Shown: in pieces, positions 12,331 through 23,100 of the stretch | Numbering within the stretch: the stretch's first letter is position 1 | Layout of the letters: every line of letters starts with the position of its first letter | Origin: Norana najaformis | Lineage: Eukaryota > Annelida > Clitellata > Crassiclitellata > Hormogastridae | NCBI GenBank assembly: GCA_964023275.1 | Contig: OZ029915.1 | Coordinates: forward strand, 32,777,989-32,841,988 | Direction: 5' to 3' | Length of the DNA: 64,000 nt | The notes under the pieces: generated by a model | The model's input: only the letters and a program-made list of their open reading frames with translations | Told to the model about the DNA's origin: nothing | The model's database searches: none | Made by a program: the position numbers and the translations under genes

Positions 12331-14100
12331 TTTTTATTTGGTTCTTTATGTTTTCGTTTTGAAAGTTTTCATGCTTACTGCCATTTTGCTTTGTGGATGC
12401 AAGATGCTGTTGTTGAGTAGATGAATATGAAACAAGTCTTATGTGCTTCTAACACTTTTGTCGTGTTTTAGGCATGTCAGTTGCATTTACTGTTTTTTGA
12501 TATATTTGTTTTTTTGCTGTTTTTGATATATTTCTTATGGTTGAAGGTGTTGTTAATGCCTATCTTAATAATTGTTGAAGTTATCTAAGATTCGTAGACT
12601 TTAAACAAAGTCCTAGACAAAGCTTATTGTGATTGGTTTATTTTAACTTGGTTTGTTTGGAATTCACTTTTATGACTTCAAATTCACAACAGCTGTGGTT
12701 GAATCTGATTAGTTCATTTTAATTTAATAAATTAAAGTTGACATTTAAGTTTTAATTTATTTATCAGTTAATTGTTGGTGTTACTGGTTCAGTTGGGCAG
12801 AAGCGTTTTAGATTTACCTGTGATTTCTCATTCCATAATTGAGGACAACAGTCATTAAGAGGATAAGAAAGAGCAGCTGTAGTTTGATTCATTCTTAGGA
12901 AAGGTGTTCTGTAAATGGGAGCTTAAGAGATTAATTGACATTGAATTATGTTGGCTCTCACATGAACCCACAGTATTGGTGGCTGTGTTGAGGAATTTTA
13001 CTGATTATGGTAGGATGGTTTAATTAGGACTGGTAATTATTACTAACAACATACTGGTAATTATTACTACCAATATACACCAGAACCTCCCTCTAACATG
13101 CTTAGTAATAAAAGAATTCTATAACAAGATTTGAGATGTTAATTTAGTTACGCTGTAGGAAATTTACTCATTATAACACAACATTGTTATAAGACAGTTG
13201 GTATGGCTCCCACAGACAGCAGTATAAAGAGATTCTTTATATGACTTCCATAGACAGCATTATAAAGAGATTCTGGTCCATAGACAGCATTATAAAGAGA
13301 TTCTGGTGTATTAATAAAAGCAGTTCATTAGTTAAATATTAATATGAACTGATTCATCATTCTTTGTGAAGCAAGGGATCGGTTTGTATCAACCTCTTGT
13401 GCAGCTCTATTGCAGTTGCAGTAATGTAATTTGAATTCTTTGGTAATTTTGATAGGTGTTCATGCAGTATCTGTTTTTCTCAGAAGTTACAAAATCAGAC
13501 ATGTTTAAAACATTGCTAGTTTTGAGTTTTTCATGAAAGCTTTACATTCTTATATCCCTAGTCACATAATTAGTTGTTGTGTCTTTAATCAGAGTCACTT
13601 TAGAGGTTTGTATTAGTATTATTAATTAGTACCTGCTGTATCACTGATGTCTAATGCACGAGACATCAACCAAGCTCCAGTTTAGGTCCAGGGACCATCC
13701 AAGAACAATTGTAGTTTAGGTAAGACCAGAGAAAGGCAATCAGATGACCTAGTTGAACAATGATAAGACTGGGAAATAAGGCCCGATATTAAGTTGACTA
13801 CAATTCCATGTTTTATAAACCATAAGCCCCAACGTGAAACTGATCAATGTGAAACTGATTCTCTGCTGAACAGGAAGAAAATGAAACAGTTTAAGTACAA
13901 GTATTATGTGCTCGTATCCTGTTGTATTAGTTATGACTTGCTACAGACTTCTGAACTCTCTGGAGTTTCTGAAAATTTGACTTTGTTATACCAGTAAGAA
14001 GTGAGATTACAGCAACTGGAGACCAATGTGCTTACCAGAGATACCCTTTAAGACATAATACTGCATATGTCGTGAATGTCCATGTGTGACAATTATGAAT
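12331..14100. other. AT-rich intergenic DNA, no gene seen
   Basis: No coding block recognised. Apart from the tandem repeat at 13210-13310, the stretch shows only AT-rich, non-repetitive sequence with several paralogous-looking short motifs such as GGTAATTATTACTA at about 13032 and 13055. Confidence 0.5.
13210..13310. repeat. Short tandem repeat, about 30-bp unit
   Basis: Three consecutive versions of a unit beginning CCA(T/C)AGACAGCA and ending TATAAAGAGATTCT. The last two units (from 13248 and 13278) are identical with a 30-bp period; the first carries extra bases at its end. Confidence 0.8.
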
Positions 14101-14104
14101 ACTA

Positions 14105-14510
14105 CTCACACAGTCAGTGAGGAACATAGCAGAGTTAACAACAACACCCAAGTTACGAGCAGAACTCGACCAACTCAAAAAGTGAGTGACCTATTTTAAA
14201 GATTTAAGTCATTCAAACTTCTTGAGCTTCTGTGGACTGCCAAGCAGCAAAAATTCAGTTTTTGATGGGTGAGAAGGAGTTTATTAGCCACCATCCAAGA
14301 TTGCACTTCCACAAAGGCTGTGGACATCAGCTGCACAGATGACAACACAAACTCAAACGAAATGTAAATCAGAGTATCGTCCACAGAGAAATGGTATCCT
14401 AGAGAATGTTTGCCACATGGTGTACGTAATGTGCACTGCGAACAATACAGGAGTAAACGCCAAACATCGAAGAATCCCACGTGTAATCAAAGCGTTGGAT
14501 GAATAATTGC
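14105..14510 (-). mobile_element. LINE reverse-transcriptase remnant
   Basis: The minus-strand frame contains VDDTLIYISF, VQSWMVANKLLLT and further RT-like residues. This corresponds to the YADD palm motif and the following helix of LINE RT, with the first residue of the motif altered (VDD). Degenerate and truncated. Confidence 0.6.
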
Positions 14511-14584
14511 CATTTAACTATCTTGACTAAGTGTGTGGACTGAGACATAGTAAACCAATTGCATTTGGCAAAAAGAATTTAACA

Positions 14585-14815
14585 AAGAAGACGGTCGTGG
14601 ACGGCATTCAGTTGGAAAATGTTGAAAAGTTTACATACCTTGGATGTATGTAATATTATGCATGACTTGGACAGTAGGAAAGTAGTACTAGTCAGAATTG
14701 CAAAGGCGACACCAACACAGAAATTCATGGATAAGATCTGGAAAAGCAAAGCAATAACGCTGGAGACAAAACTGAGCGTACTGAAAACACGTACTGAAAA
14801 CACGTGTTTTCAGTA
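14585..14815 (+). mobile_element. LINE RT C-terminal remnant, different family
   Basis: Plus-strand frames give VENVEKFTYLGCM and, after a shift, RIAKATPTQKFMDKIWKSKAI and LETKLSVLKT. This is the YLG...RIxxA...IWxS pattern typical of the thumb region of several LINE clades. It has no intact ORF. Confidence 0.55.
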
Positions 14816-14829
14816 CGCTCAGTTTTGTC
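14765..14829. repeat. Perfect 28-bp inverted repeat
   Basis: Arms 14765-14792 and 14802-14829 are perfect reverse complements with a 9-base spacer; the sequence ACTGAAAACAC(G) recurs around it. It is predicted to form a strong hairpin. It sits at the junction of the LINE remnant (14585-14815) and another LINE tail (from 14850). Confidence 0.9.
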
Positions 14830-14849
14830 ACGTGTTTTCAGTAACAACT

Positions 14850-14962
14850 CTTGGATCTTGACCTGGAACAGCACTTTTGCCTATCGATTTTGTTTTGACT
14901 GAGCGATGGTCCTCGTGGCGTGTTTTTCGTTGGGCGCTGTAGAAATCTACGATTACGACCAC
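14850..14962 (+). mobile_element. LINE 3' UTR fragment (ATTACG-tail family)
   Basis: Matches the 3' UTR of the LINEs at 9241-10302 and 48999-50664: CTTGGATCTTGACCTGGAAC, TTTTGTTTTGACTGAGCG, TTCGTTGGGCGCTGTAGAA, ending ACGATTACGA. Only the tail is present. Confidence 0.8.
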
Positions 14963-15546
14963 GTCTTGAAGAAACACCAATACAGATGGTGCAGGTAACT
15001 ATTTACCTTCGCTGTCTAGGCGGCTAGTTTACAGTACTTCAGATGCACTTTTTAATATACTGGAGTTCGGCAGGGGGCGCGAGTTACAAATTTAAACAGA
15101 AATATATTTTTGTGTTCGGGCATGTTTATGAACTGCCGACCTCCGCCTCGGGAGTTCAACAGCTAACCAGTATGCTTACACTCGACTGATGTTTTAATAT
15201 TCATGTTTTCTATGATAGAAATTGAAGTCATTGCGATTTCTGTCGATGAAGACAATCCATTCCCTTTCCTCGAAGTCTCGGTTTTCCCTCGACAACTGAT
15301 ACGGTTACGTCGTTTGACTCGGCGCTTTTTTACGAAATGGTTTAACTGTAGAAACTCGCCTATGTTAATTCCGGATACAGGTAAGAAATTAATTTATTTA
15401 CTAGTACATTAACGCGTTCTTTAAGCGATATAGCAAGGAATCCGAAATTATTTTCGCTTGGTCAAATTATGTTTTGAGGCTGTTGGCGGAGCGATACATG
15501 GCACGTGTTCAGTAACTCGTCTTTTGCGTCCACAGGGAACGATTTG

Positions 15547-15565
15547 CCCCCCCCCCCCCCCCCCC
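15547..15565. repeat. Poly(C) run of 19
   Basis: Nineteen consecutive C, directly preceded by GATTTG. Its length in the real genome should be treated with care because homopolymers are assembled poorly. Confidence 0.85.
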
Positions 15566-15954
15566 TATAGGCCCAAGGCCACTCAACCAAAGATTTTAGA
15601 ATCTTTGTACCGAATCATAGACCTCTGTCTCAAGATGCAGTTCCTACGTGACTAGCTAAGTGTGGTAGATCATTGAAGTGTAAACGCGCATGTTTTCTAT
15701 AGCGACCATATGGCCTCGACCCAGCATTAGCTTGCTGATAGGTCTATCTAAAAACACGACGCTTAAAAATGAAAGTTTTGTGCAAATGTAAATTGCCGAA
15801 ATTTCTCAGCGCCACACTGAGCCGCGTCAGAGACCAGATTTTTCAAAGTGCTTTGTCAACAACTAGTGCCAAGCTGTTGGAACATTTTCAGAATAACCAC
15901 TAACCACAACATGTGTTGCTCATGAATACGCCTCAACCGCGACAACAATAGGCC

Positions 15955-16759
15955 TGTGTGAATTTCCGACTACTAAGCGCAAAATAAACTTACGTCATAT
16001 TGTTACGTCATATTGTCAGCAAATGTTCGTGTCTGTCGAGTGGCTTTGGCCCTAGACGTAGTTTTTAAATGACATCTAGGTAGTTTAGAGATAGCGAAGT
16101 CATATGATTATTTGTCCGAGCCTTCAGGAAAGTCCGGGAAATAGCTTTCTTTTCTGGATAATGAAACATCCGAGAAAGCGATTTGCCAAATTTTACGCTT
16201 CATTACGCAGTTGTAACATGTTCGTACTGGTCACGTGGCTTTGGCCCGAGACGTAGTTTTTAAATGACATCTAGGTAGTTTAGAGATAGCGAAGTCATAT
16301 GATTAGTTGTTCGAGTTTTCAGGAAATTCCGGGGAATAGCTTTCTTTTCTCGACAATGAAACATCCGAGAAAGCGGTTAGCAAAATTTTACGCTTACATA
16401 AGCAGTTGCGATCGATAAGCTAGATGCATATAAATATGGGTTCTGTCCTTGCAAGGTGCAGTTATAGAGAGTGTTAGGACCTACGGTTCTGAGCAATTCA
16501 GAGGAAGGAAGGAATTCGTCGTTGTCTGTATTCTACGGTCTCAGCAAAGTGTTGAATAGACATCTTTAGACCAGTAAGAACTTTAGCGTCTAACCTAAAA
16601 CGTTCGGATGAGTAAACGTTTAAAAGAATAGAACAATAGTTTTAAAATACAAATTAATCCTGTGTAGGCTATAGGCCCTACATTTATAGGGCGGAGAATG
16701 AAATATGAAATATATATGAAATAAACTGTGTATTTCGAGTGTTGTGTGGTTGTCGTGCA
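15955..16759 (+). promoter_or_regulatory. LTR-like or promoter-like block with 195-bp tandem repeat
   Basis: In order: two TTACGTCATATTG boxes (CRE/ATF-like) at about 15990-16015, two tandem copies of a 195-bp unit (16023-16217 and 16218-16412), a TATAAATA box at about 16429, and an AATAAA at about 16722 followed by a GT-rich stretch. This order (enhancer repeats, TATA, poly(A) signal) is what a solo LTR looks like. TG at 15955 and CA at 16758-16759 could be its ends, but I found no clean target duplication. A cellular promoter is the alternative. Confidence 0.4.
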
Positions 16760-16942
16760 GGGCCTACGTTGCGTCCCATAGCAGGGTCCTATTATGAGAA
16801 AAGGAAGACGATAGGTTTGTGCACCTAAGCATAGCTATAGAGGCCTATTGAGTATATACGGGCCAATCGAGACATTTAAATATATTCCATTTCGTTAGTT
16901 CTTATTTTCGTCCTATATTTACTTCTCTGGTAAAGAGGGTCT

Positions 16943-17558
16943 ATCCAGAATGCTCTCGCTCGTGCTGTCACCAAACCCCCATCACATCACTCCTTCTATC
17001 AAACAATTTCACTCGCTAAAATACCTGAACGAATAGAGTACAAAATCCTATCACTTACCTACAACACACTCCAGTCCTCTCAACCTTCCGATCTTCGTCA
17101 GTTATACCTACCTTCCAACCACTCCGTTCAAGCCGCATCTCTTCCGCCTTGGTACTTCTCCGTCCTCTCATCACCTAATCTTTACAATTTGGAAATCGCT
17201 TCATAGCCATAGCCGCTCCATCCCTCTGGAACAAACTCTCGCCAGAATTACGACAATTGTCTGATCCATCCTACGAATTCGCCAACACTTCACCCCTTGC
17301 AATCTCTGCACACTTAAAACTGAAAATACTCTTCTTCCCCAGATTCTTTCCTGATTCCTCTTCTTCCCCTTTTCTATCATGCAGATCCAGTTCCAAAAAC
17401 CATCCACCCTAGCCGTCTGACTGCCTGACTCTTGGCTCCTGACCTGGAACCGAACCCTTCCTGCCTATCTATTTTTGTTTTGACTGAGAGCCTGTGAGTA
17501 AGCTGGTTCCCCGAATTGGGTTTCGTTCAGCGCTGTCGAAGTCTCGAGTTTACGATTT
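16943..17558 (+). mobile_element. 5'-truncated LINE copy (ATTACG-tail family)
   Basis: Begins at the [11 protein letters not shown] segment of the RT and runs through the degenerate C-terminus and the 3' UTR (TTTTGTTTTGACTGAG, TTCAGCGCTGTCGAA) to CGAGTTTACGATTTG. Several frameshifts; dead copy. Confidence 0.8.
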
Positions 17559-18466
17559 GTAGGCGAGTCAGTGGGTGAGATCTGTCGGCAGTGGATGCGC
17601 TAGAAGTTCTAGTTTGGAAGGTGAGGGTTAACCCATAGGCATTCGCGCTTGCAAAGATCTGTGTACTAAGCGGTCTGGATGCCCCGCAAGCTAAATGAAG
17701 CTGCACATTTTTTGTAATAATGTGCGATTTACATTTATATAAAGTTGATTTATCGAAAGAGTAATGTTTAGGGACACCGCAGATATGTAGGCCTAGTTGA
17801 AGGCAGCGCTGTAAATTCATCTAATGGGATCCGGGGCGGGCGGTGCACCTCCCGCTGGCTATTTTGACGCTTCTTTTGTGCAAATCTTAGCAATTTCAAA
17901 TAATTGCCTTTAGCTGTGAATTTTAGCAATTTAGAACAGGTCTTATGTGATTTTCTTTCGATGTCTAGCTGAGTGATTATAATACAGCGATTGTGATTGG
18001 TTTCAGAATTGATTTTTATGAGCAAACCTTAGAAGGTTGGGACTAATTATTTGTTTTTATTTTAACGTGAAAAACATTGGGCTTATTTTTGTTGCCCACT
18101 TATTAGTAAATCGGAACAGTTTAGGGCGGTTGATTTCGAAGGATATTAAGTGCAAGTGTTGACGATAATTTCTCCACTGGACGGGTTTATAGACCTACTT
18201 CCAAAGAGGTAATACTGACTTAATGTTAAGCCTTTTCCGTTTGCTTGTTATTTGATTGTATCCGTTAGGCATACTCAGCATCATCATTTTCGACCATCCC
18301 ATTTCTTTGGTTACCTTCTTTCTTCGATTTTCATCGTCATTACAGTTGTGTCCCCTCTCCGGACTGTTCTGTTTGTCATGGAGCCGTCTTATACTGCGGT
18401 CATTTCGAGATTGTTTCTAGCTCGATGCTAACCTTGCAAGTGTTTAACGGAGTCCACCATTTGGGA

Positions 18467-18530
18467 CGAGGATGCATGGGTCATTTAACAGTTTTTAATC
18501 CAGCCCCGTGTGGACCTGATATCATAGCTT
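18467..18530 (+). repeat. 64-bp direct repeat, copy 1
   Basis: Identical to 19379-19442 over 64 bases (begins CGAGGATGCATGGGTC, ends ATATCATAGCTT). The flanks differ, so this is a short dispersed duplication 912 bases apart. Confidence 0.9.
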
Positions 18531-19378
18531 CGGGGTGCTCTGGTGTGGCCCTGCTTGGCCTTGCAACGTCAGGAAGTTCGAACTTACGAAGCCTCATTGT
18601 TTGGAACACATCCAGCGCAGGGACCTGAATTGTGCGCCGGTAGATTTTGAGTTGGCGATCTGGGGGGCCCATGGGTGAGAACCAAAAAGAAGAGACAAGT
18701 GAACTTCGCGGGCTGTGTATTCAGGTCCGTAGCTATAGAGCCGCTGATGCATTTGCCCCAGTATCGCACCATCGCCAAAGCATGTGCCCCAGTGCCTCAT
18801 CTGCTCATTTATTTCCAGTTCTTGAAGAGCTTGCACATTTAGAATTCGGTTGACCCAAACTAATTATAAGCTATGGCATGGATATATGGTTATTATTGTA
18901 TACATATGATCACCAGTCTCAGCATCAACAATTAGCCTACGCGCGGGCCCAGGCTAAACATACCCATCATTTTTGGCACTTAAACAAAGCTCCACTCATG
19001 CGGGCTGTCATGCGTGATCTCGGGATGTGCACTGTATCAACTTTTCTCTGGTTATGGCACAGATCCGTGCGTGGTACGTGCAAGGCATTTTGGATCTTTA
19101 ACAAATTTAACTACATTGCGTTTACAAATCGCATTTAGATTTGCCAATCCGGATAATAGATAGCCTAATTTCTTTATGTAAAACAAAAGCGAGTAGAAGG
19201 CAATACTGATGATAAATTGATATGGATGTAAGCCCATCAGCTTTCCATCAAGCTTACAGTGTAGATGCCTCAACTGAAAGCCGGTTATGCAAGGTTCCAC
19301 TTCAGGCCTCGAATTTTCCTAGGTTGACTCAACCTTCTATTTCATCTGGGTAGGTAAGAGGGACATCATTGTTGTGAG

Positions 19379-19442
19379 CGAGGATGCATGGGTCATTTAA
19401 CAGTTTTTAATCCAGCCCCGTGTGGACCTGATATCATAGCTT
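19379..19442 (+). repeat. 64-bp direct repeat, copy 2
   Basis: Identical partner of 18467-18530. No gene or transposon end was recognised around either copy. Confidence 0.9.
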
Positions 19443-20096
19443 TGGCATACTTTATGACATTCACATGAATGCCCGTCTTTGCAGCAATAATAGAAAATGT
19501 TTGAAATTTCTGTGCCACCAATGGCGTTACAATGGTTGGGTCTGCGGGGATACACACCCCCAATTTTTCAAGAAGGGGTCATAAGAAATTTGCAGATCCT
19601 TTCTTTTCAGTAGGAGATATATAAAGGTAAGAGCCATAAACAACTTTATTTTGCTTGTTCCAAGATATACAACACAAAGATCAGCAAAAGCAATTAACCG
19701 AAATGTGCTACATCTCATATTAAATGCTCCAAAATGCGTTGGCTTCCTGGGCGGCACCCCGAATCCTGCAGGGGCGCTTACAACGCCACCCCAACCCTAG
19801 TCGTTTTGTGCTTCGTACCAATCGGTACTCGCGGCTTCACGCTGAACATATGATATGGGTCACGGAATTCGACCTATGTGGCCGCGGTCAGTCGCATTCG
19901 TAGAGCTCGGGTTTTTTGTTTTTTGACCCGGCTCCATAACTTGTCACATGACTTACAAAACCTTTGTTACGGGGCTGTGTGTACTGCATGCCAATTCACT
20001 TCTTAAATATACATATTTATGCATATAAGATGGTATTCGAGAATAATAAATCTTGAGTGTTAAACTACTGTTTTGTAGGCTGCCTTAATTGGTTTG

Positions 20097-20131
20097 ACGG
20101 TATAAAGCGCGCACTCGAAATTCAGCCGTAA
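20097..20131 (+). promoter_or_regulatory. Candidate core promoter of gene B
   Basis: GGTATAAAGCGCGC with TATAAA at 20101-20106, then an initiator-like TTCAGCC at 20121-20127, then the ATG at 20132. Normal TATA spacing would place transcription start at about 20124-20131, giving a 5' UTR of under 10 bases. That is odd, and either the start is further upstream or translation is near-leaderless. Confidence 0.45.
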
Positions 20132-23100
20132 ATGGAAGCAAAGGTAAGATATTAACGAGAGCCTGTTAGTGAACGCTTGATAAGCGTATCAGGTTGCGCT
20201 ATCTCTAAATTGAGTGATATAAGAACCTGTTAGTGAACGCTTGATAAGCGTATCAGGTTGCGCTATCTCTAAATTGAGTGATTTAAGAACCGTTGATCGA
20301 ACTTCAATCTGACCTCAGTTCTGCCGGAGTGAGGGAGCTAGGCTTGCGACGTGACGTTTATCAGGATGGATAGCTTCCACGAGCTTATCAATTGGCCGAT
20401 TGGGGAAAATTTCTTTCATCTTTAGACTTATTATCATATCTTTAACTATAGCCAGTCCACAGGTTGATCGCTACGAAGGTCCTCGCTTCCTTCCGGAAGT
20501 TATACTTCTATCGACCAACCTGGGTTTCGCTACTGTCGTCGGACTCGATATTGGACCCGACGATCTGCCTGCAATATCCTTGGATGACTCAGAGACCAGA
20601 TCAACTGATCCTATTCCATTGTGAGCCCTCACTGTTGCGAGGTTGCGAGACGAATGAATCCAGGTAGTGGGAAGATACGCTGGGATTTAGCAGGAATATA
20701 TAACTGACTGAATTGGTCCAATTATGGAATGATGGCCTGCCCTGTCGAGAGGTCACGAGATGCTCTCAATGCGGATAGCATGAGATAAGAGGTGGTACAG
20801 AACTGGGGCAGGAAAATGCCCCATTATCATCATTTACATCTTCATATTCATCTTTTTCTCGTTCTTTTAATTCGCGTTCTTATTCTTGTTCTTTTTATTC
20901 ATCTTGCTGTTGTTGTTGTTGATCTTCTTCTTCTTCGGGTTTTTCGCTTTCTCCTTCTTCTTCTTCGCGTTCTTCTTCTTCGCGTTCTTCTTCGCTTTCT
21001 TCTTCTTCCTCCTCCTCCTCTTCTCATCTTCTTCCTCTTCCTCCTCCTCCTCCTCTTCTTCTTCGCGTTCTTCTTCGCGTTCTTCTTCGCGTTCTTCTTC
21101 GCGTTCTTCTTCGCTTCTTCTTCTTCCTCCTCTTCTTCCTCTTCTTCCTCTTCTTCCTCCTCCTCCTCTTCTTGTTCTTCTTCGTCTTCTTCTTTGCGTT
21201 CTTCTTCTTCTTCGTGTTCTTATTCTTCGCGTTCTTCTTCTTCGCGTTCTTCTTCTTCGCGTTCTTCTTCTTCATCGTCTTCTTCTTCTTCTTCTCGTTC
21301 TTCTTCTTCGTCTTCTTCGCGTTCTTCTTCTTCGTCTTCTTCGCGTTCTTCTTCTTCACGTTCTTCTTCTTCGCGTTCTTCTTCTTCTTCGCTTTCTTCT
21401 TCTTCACGTTCTTTTTCTTCTTCTTTTTCTTCACGCTTCTTCTTTGCGTTCTTCTTCTTCTTCGCGTTCTTCTTCTTCGCGTTCTTCTTCTTCACGTTCT
21501 TCTTCTTCGCGTTCTTCTTCGCGTTCTTTTTCAAGTTCTTCTTCTTCGCGTTCTTCTTCGCGTTCTTCTTCTACGCGTTCTCCTTCTTCTTCGCGTTCTT
21601 CGCGTTCTTCTTTTTCTTTTTCTTTTTCTTCTTCTTCTTCTTCTTCTTCTTCTTCTTCTTCGCGTTCTTCTTCGCGTTCTTCTTCGCGTTCTTCTTATAG
21701 TATGAAAACCACCCATAATGTGACCAAATAAGAGAGAGAGAGAGAACATCCACGAGAACTTACCCCTTAAATTGTGGTGCTTGACATTTAAGTGTGTGAA
21801 GTTGGAGTCCTACAAAAAGAAACAGAGCAAGAGATGTGCGATGGTTCGAAAATAGGTTGCCTAACAGGCACGTGACTAAGGCGGAAAGACGGACAGACTG
21901 TCGACGATCTTTTGAAGTTGTCAATCGATCGGGCTTCGAACTGTCACCTTTACGATTTGTAGCACAGAGTTAACTCGAGGAAAGACGCGGTCTTTGATTT
22001 TGGCATGTATAATTAAATAAACGAGCAGTTCAATCACACTAGTAGCCTACTTGAATTGTCACATTTTCTAGACGCACGAATCTATCAGTGACATCTGTAA
22101 CTCAAATTACCAACTGAGTAGACGACAAACTACCAGTTACAAAATCTTTTTTGCTCCCTTCTTGCAATGCATTTGCAACTGCTTCTTGTAGGCGCTTTCC
22201 CGCCACGACAACAGACCAGTTCAGACAGTCTTAGACCCGTCCATGACTCACCGCAGCGCAAGCTCAACGTCTTTCGCGCGAGCGCCCACGTGATGAATTG
22301 CGCGCTGGCGACGTCATACCAACTCCTAGCAAGCAGTTTATGCGTAGCTAATAGATATCCTGAACCTTCATTTGAGAGAACTTCCTTTAGATAAAGATGC
22401 ACGGAACGGCCATTTCAAAACGAAAGTAGAAAGGGCACTGATGTGGGTGACTGAAATAGTCTGAAGTCACCGCTGCTCCTGGACCGACACACTGTTGGAA
22501 AATTTCACTGAACTATTCTTGCGGACTTGATTTGATATAGCGCTGGCGAGTAGCTGATCTTTCTGACGGCTTTTGTGTGACCTGTGAAAATTTCGAAAAG
22601 TCACATTTACATTTACATATTGAAATTATGCACTCAAAGCCATAGTAAAACTTTTATCGGCATCCGTGCTTCTTCATGTAATCCATTCCTGCCCTGGCTG
22701 TCTACTAGCCTCCCCTATGGTACTGTAGGTGACAAGTGCGTCTACCCCACTAGGCTAATCTCTGAAGTCGCTCAGTGAATGGTAGATCTAATTGCAATTT
22801 GTAATTGTAGTTGTAATCGCAAACTTATTTAGCGCCATTGAAAAAAAACTCGTCAGAAGCGCTCCCGACCTGGCAAGGCAAACCCACAATCAAACAGAAT
22901 GATTTTAGTGCATAATGAGAAGAAGCAGAGAAAGACCAAGAAACTCAGGTCGTAAGTTGCTAGGCAACCTATGCAATAAGAAAACAGGCCGACCACAGCG
23001 AAGCTTCTGTGCTGGACTAATCGAATACAATCTAATCTAAAGACTTCTGTAGCGCCGCTATAGAATGCCTTATGTATCATAATGCCCAAGGCATCCGTCG

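Larger units (their letters stand above)
17559..20095. other. Region upstream of gene B, no gene seen
   Basis: No coding block is convincing. The only structure noted is the pair of identical 64-bp direct repeats at 18467-18530 and 19379-19442. Confidence 0.5.

Noticed and set aside
20792..21753. Several long open frames (up to about 300 codons) encoding Ser/Arg, Phe or Lys/Glu repeats
   Set aside because: They arise in nearly every frame from the TTC/GCG minisatellite; low complexity, no start context and no homologous protein.
22130..22402. Overlapping open frames on both strands at about 22.1-22.4 kb
   Set aside because: No similarity to any family I know and no splice or promoter context; likely chance.
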